Shown here in pieces: positions 63,896-64,000 of a stretch of 64,000 nucleotides of DNA. Location: assembly GCA_026390795.1 (NCBI GenBank), contig JAPLFG010000005.1, positions 286,200 to 350,199 on the forward strand. Reading direction: 5' to 3'. Made by a program: the position numbers and the translations under genes. The notes below the pieces were generated by a model. It did not search any database, had not been told where the DNA came from, and saw nothing but the letters and a program-made list of their open reading frames with translations. Source of the DNA: Ignavibacteriales bacterium. Lineage in GTDB: Bacteria; Bacteroidota; Ignavibacteria; Ignavibacteriales; Melioribacteraceae. The stretch's first letter is position 1; the number at the start of each line of letters is the position of its first letter.

Positions 63896-64000
63896 ATGTC
63901 AATTAGTTTTGTTAGTTAGATGCTTTTGGAGATCTATCTGAAAGGTTCTTCAAAGTTAGAAAACTAGCGGGCATTTGTATACTTTAGAGCCACCTGGCGG
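63896..64000. other. Right-edge sequence without a recognised gene
   Basis: About 100 bases after the small membrane protein gene show no clear coding frame, RNA gene or terminator. Anything beginning here is cut off by the window edge. Confidence 0.4.

Overview
The window reads as a chromosomal segment of a low-GC, Gram-negative bacterium of the Bacteroidota/Ignavibacteriota type. This is an inference from gene content: a TonB receptor with a carboxypeptidase-regulatory-like N-terminus, a secreted two-component-regulator-type propeller protein, an envelope with Wza/Wzz/Wzx/Wzy-like exopolysaccharide genes, and a MurE carrying the DNPR motif typical of meso-diaminopimelate ligases. No rRNA, tRNA, insertion sequence, prophage or CRISPR array was seen. 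Almost everything lies on the minus strand, so transcription runs from right to left.

Layout, left to right. (1) 1-2756: the start of a TonB-dependent receptor cut by the window edge, with a long upstream gap holding a candidate promoter. (2) 3542-9287: a surface-modification cassette with an SGNH/TPR membrane protein, a carbamoyltransferase, a 49-residue DUF5989 protein, an SxtJ-like membrane protein and a zinc-ribbon methyltransferase. (3) 9558-17001: a housekeeping block with a propeller protein, thioredoxin, acyl-CoA dehydrogenase, a FabI/FabL-like reductase, dnaE and dut. (4) 17088-30592: flippase, thioesterase, methyltransferase, accA, several glycosyltransferases, dolichyl-phosphate-mannose-synthase-like enzyme, a priming sugar-phosphate transferase, lhgO and wecB in one tightly spaced run. 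(5) 30715-42587: the variable part of a polysaccharide locus, with three plus-strand genes embedded, two closely related glycosyltransferases, two flippases, a Wzy-like polymerase and an FkbM methyltransferase; spot checks suggest the DNA is more AT-rich here. (6) 42587-47174: Wzz-like chain-length protein, SLBB export protein, rfbB and an outer-membrane-barrel-like protein. (7) 47331-63464: a nearly complete division and cell-wall (dcw) cluster, mraZ-rsmH-ftsL-ftsI-murE-murF-mraY-murD-ftsW-murG-murC-ftsQ-ftsA-ftsZ, plus a 33-residue membrane microprotein after ftsZ. A small plus-strand membrane-protein gene diverges from mraZ.

How the genes fit together. WecB makes UDP-ManNAc. The polyprenyl-phosphate sugar transferase starts the repeat unit on the lipid carrier, and the glycosyltransferases extend it. 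Flippases, Wzy, Wzz and the SLBB protein move, polymerise and export it. The carbamoyltransferase, FkbM and SGNH proteins are likely decorators of a surface glycan or secondary metabolite. The dcw operon builds and divides the peptidoglycan sacculus, using the same undecaprenyl carrier.

The most unusual points are: a glycosyltransferase fused to a sugar-phosphate-transferase-like domain that has lost its catalytic segment; a flippase whose conserved N-terminus has no ordinary start codon; a heptanucleotide repeat that occurs both between genes and inside murE; the carbamoyltransferase/DUF5989/SxtJ/SGNH cassette; and an unassigned secreted TIM-barrel-like protein inside the polysaccharide locus. 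I did not identify a clearly new defence or mobile system.
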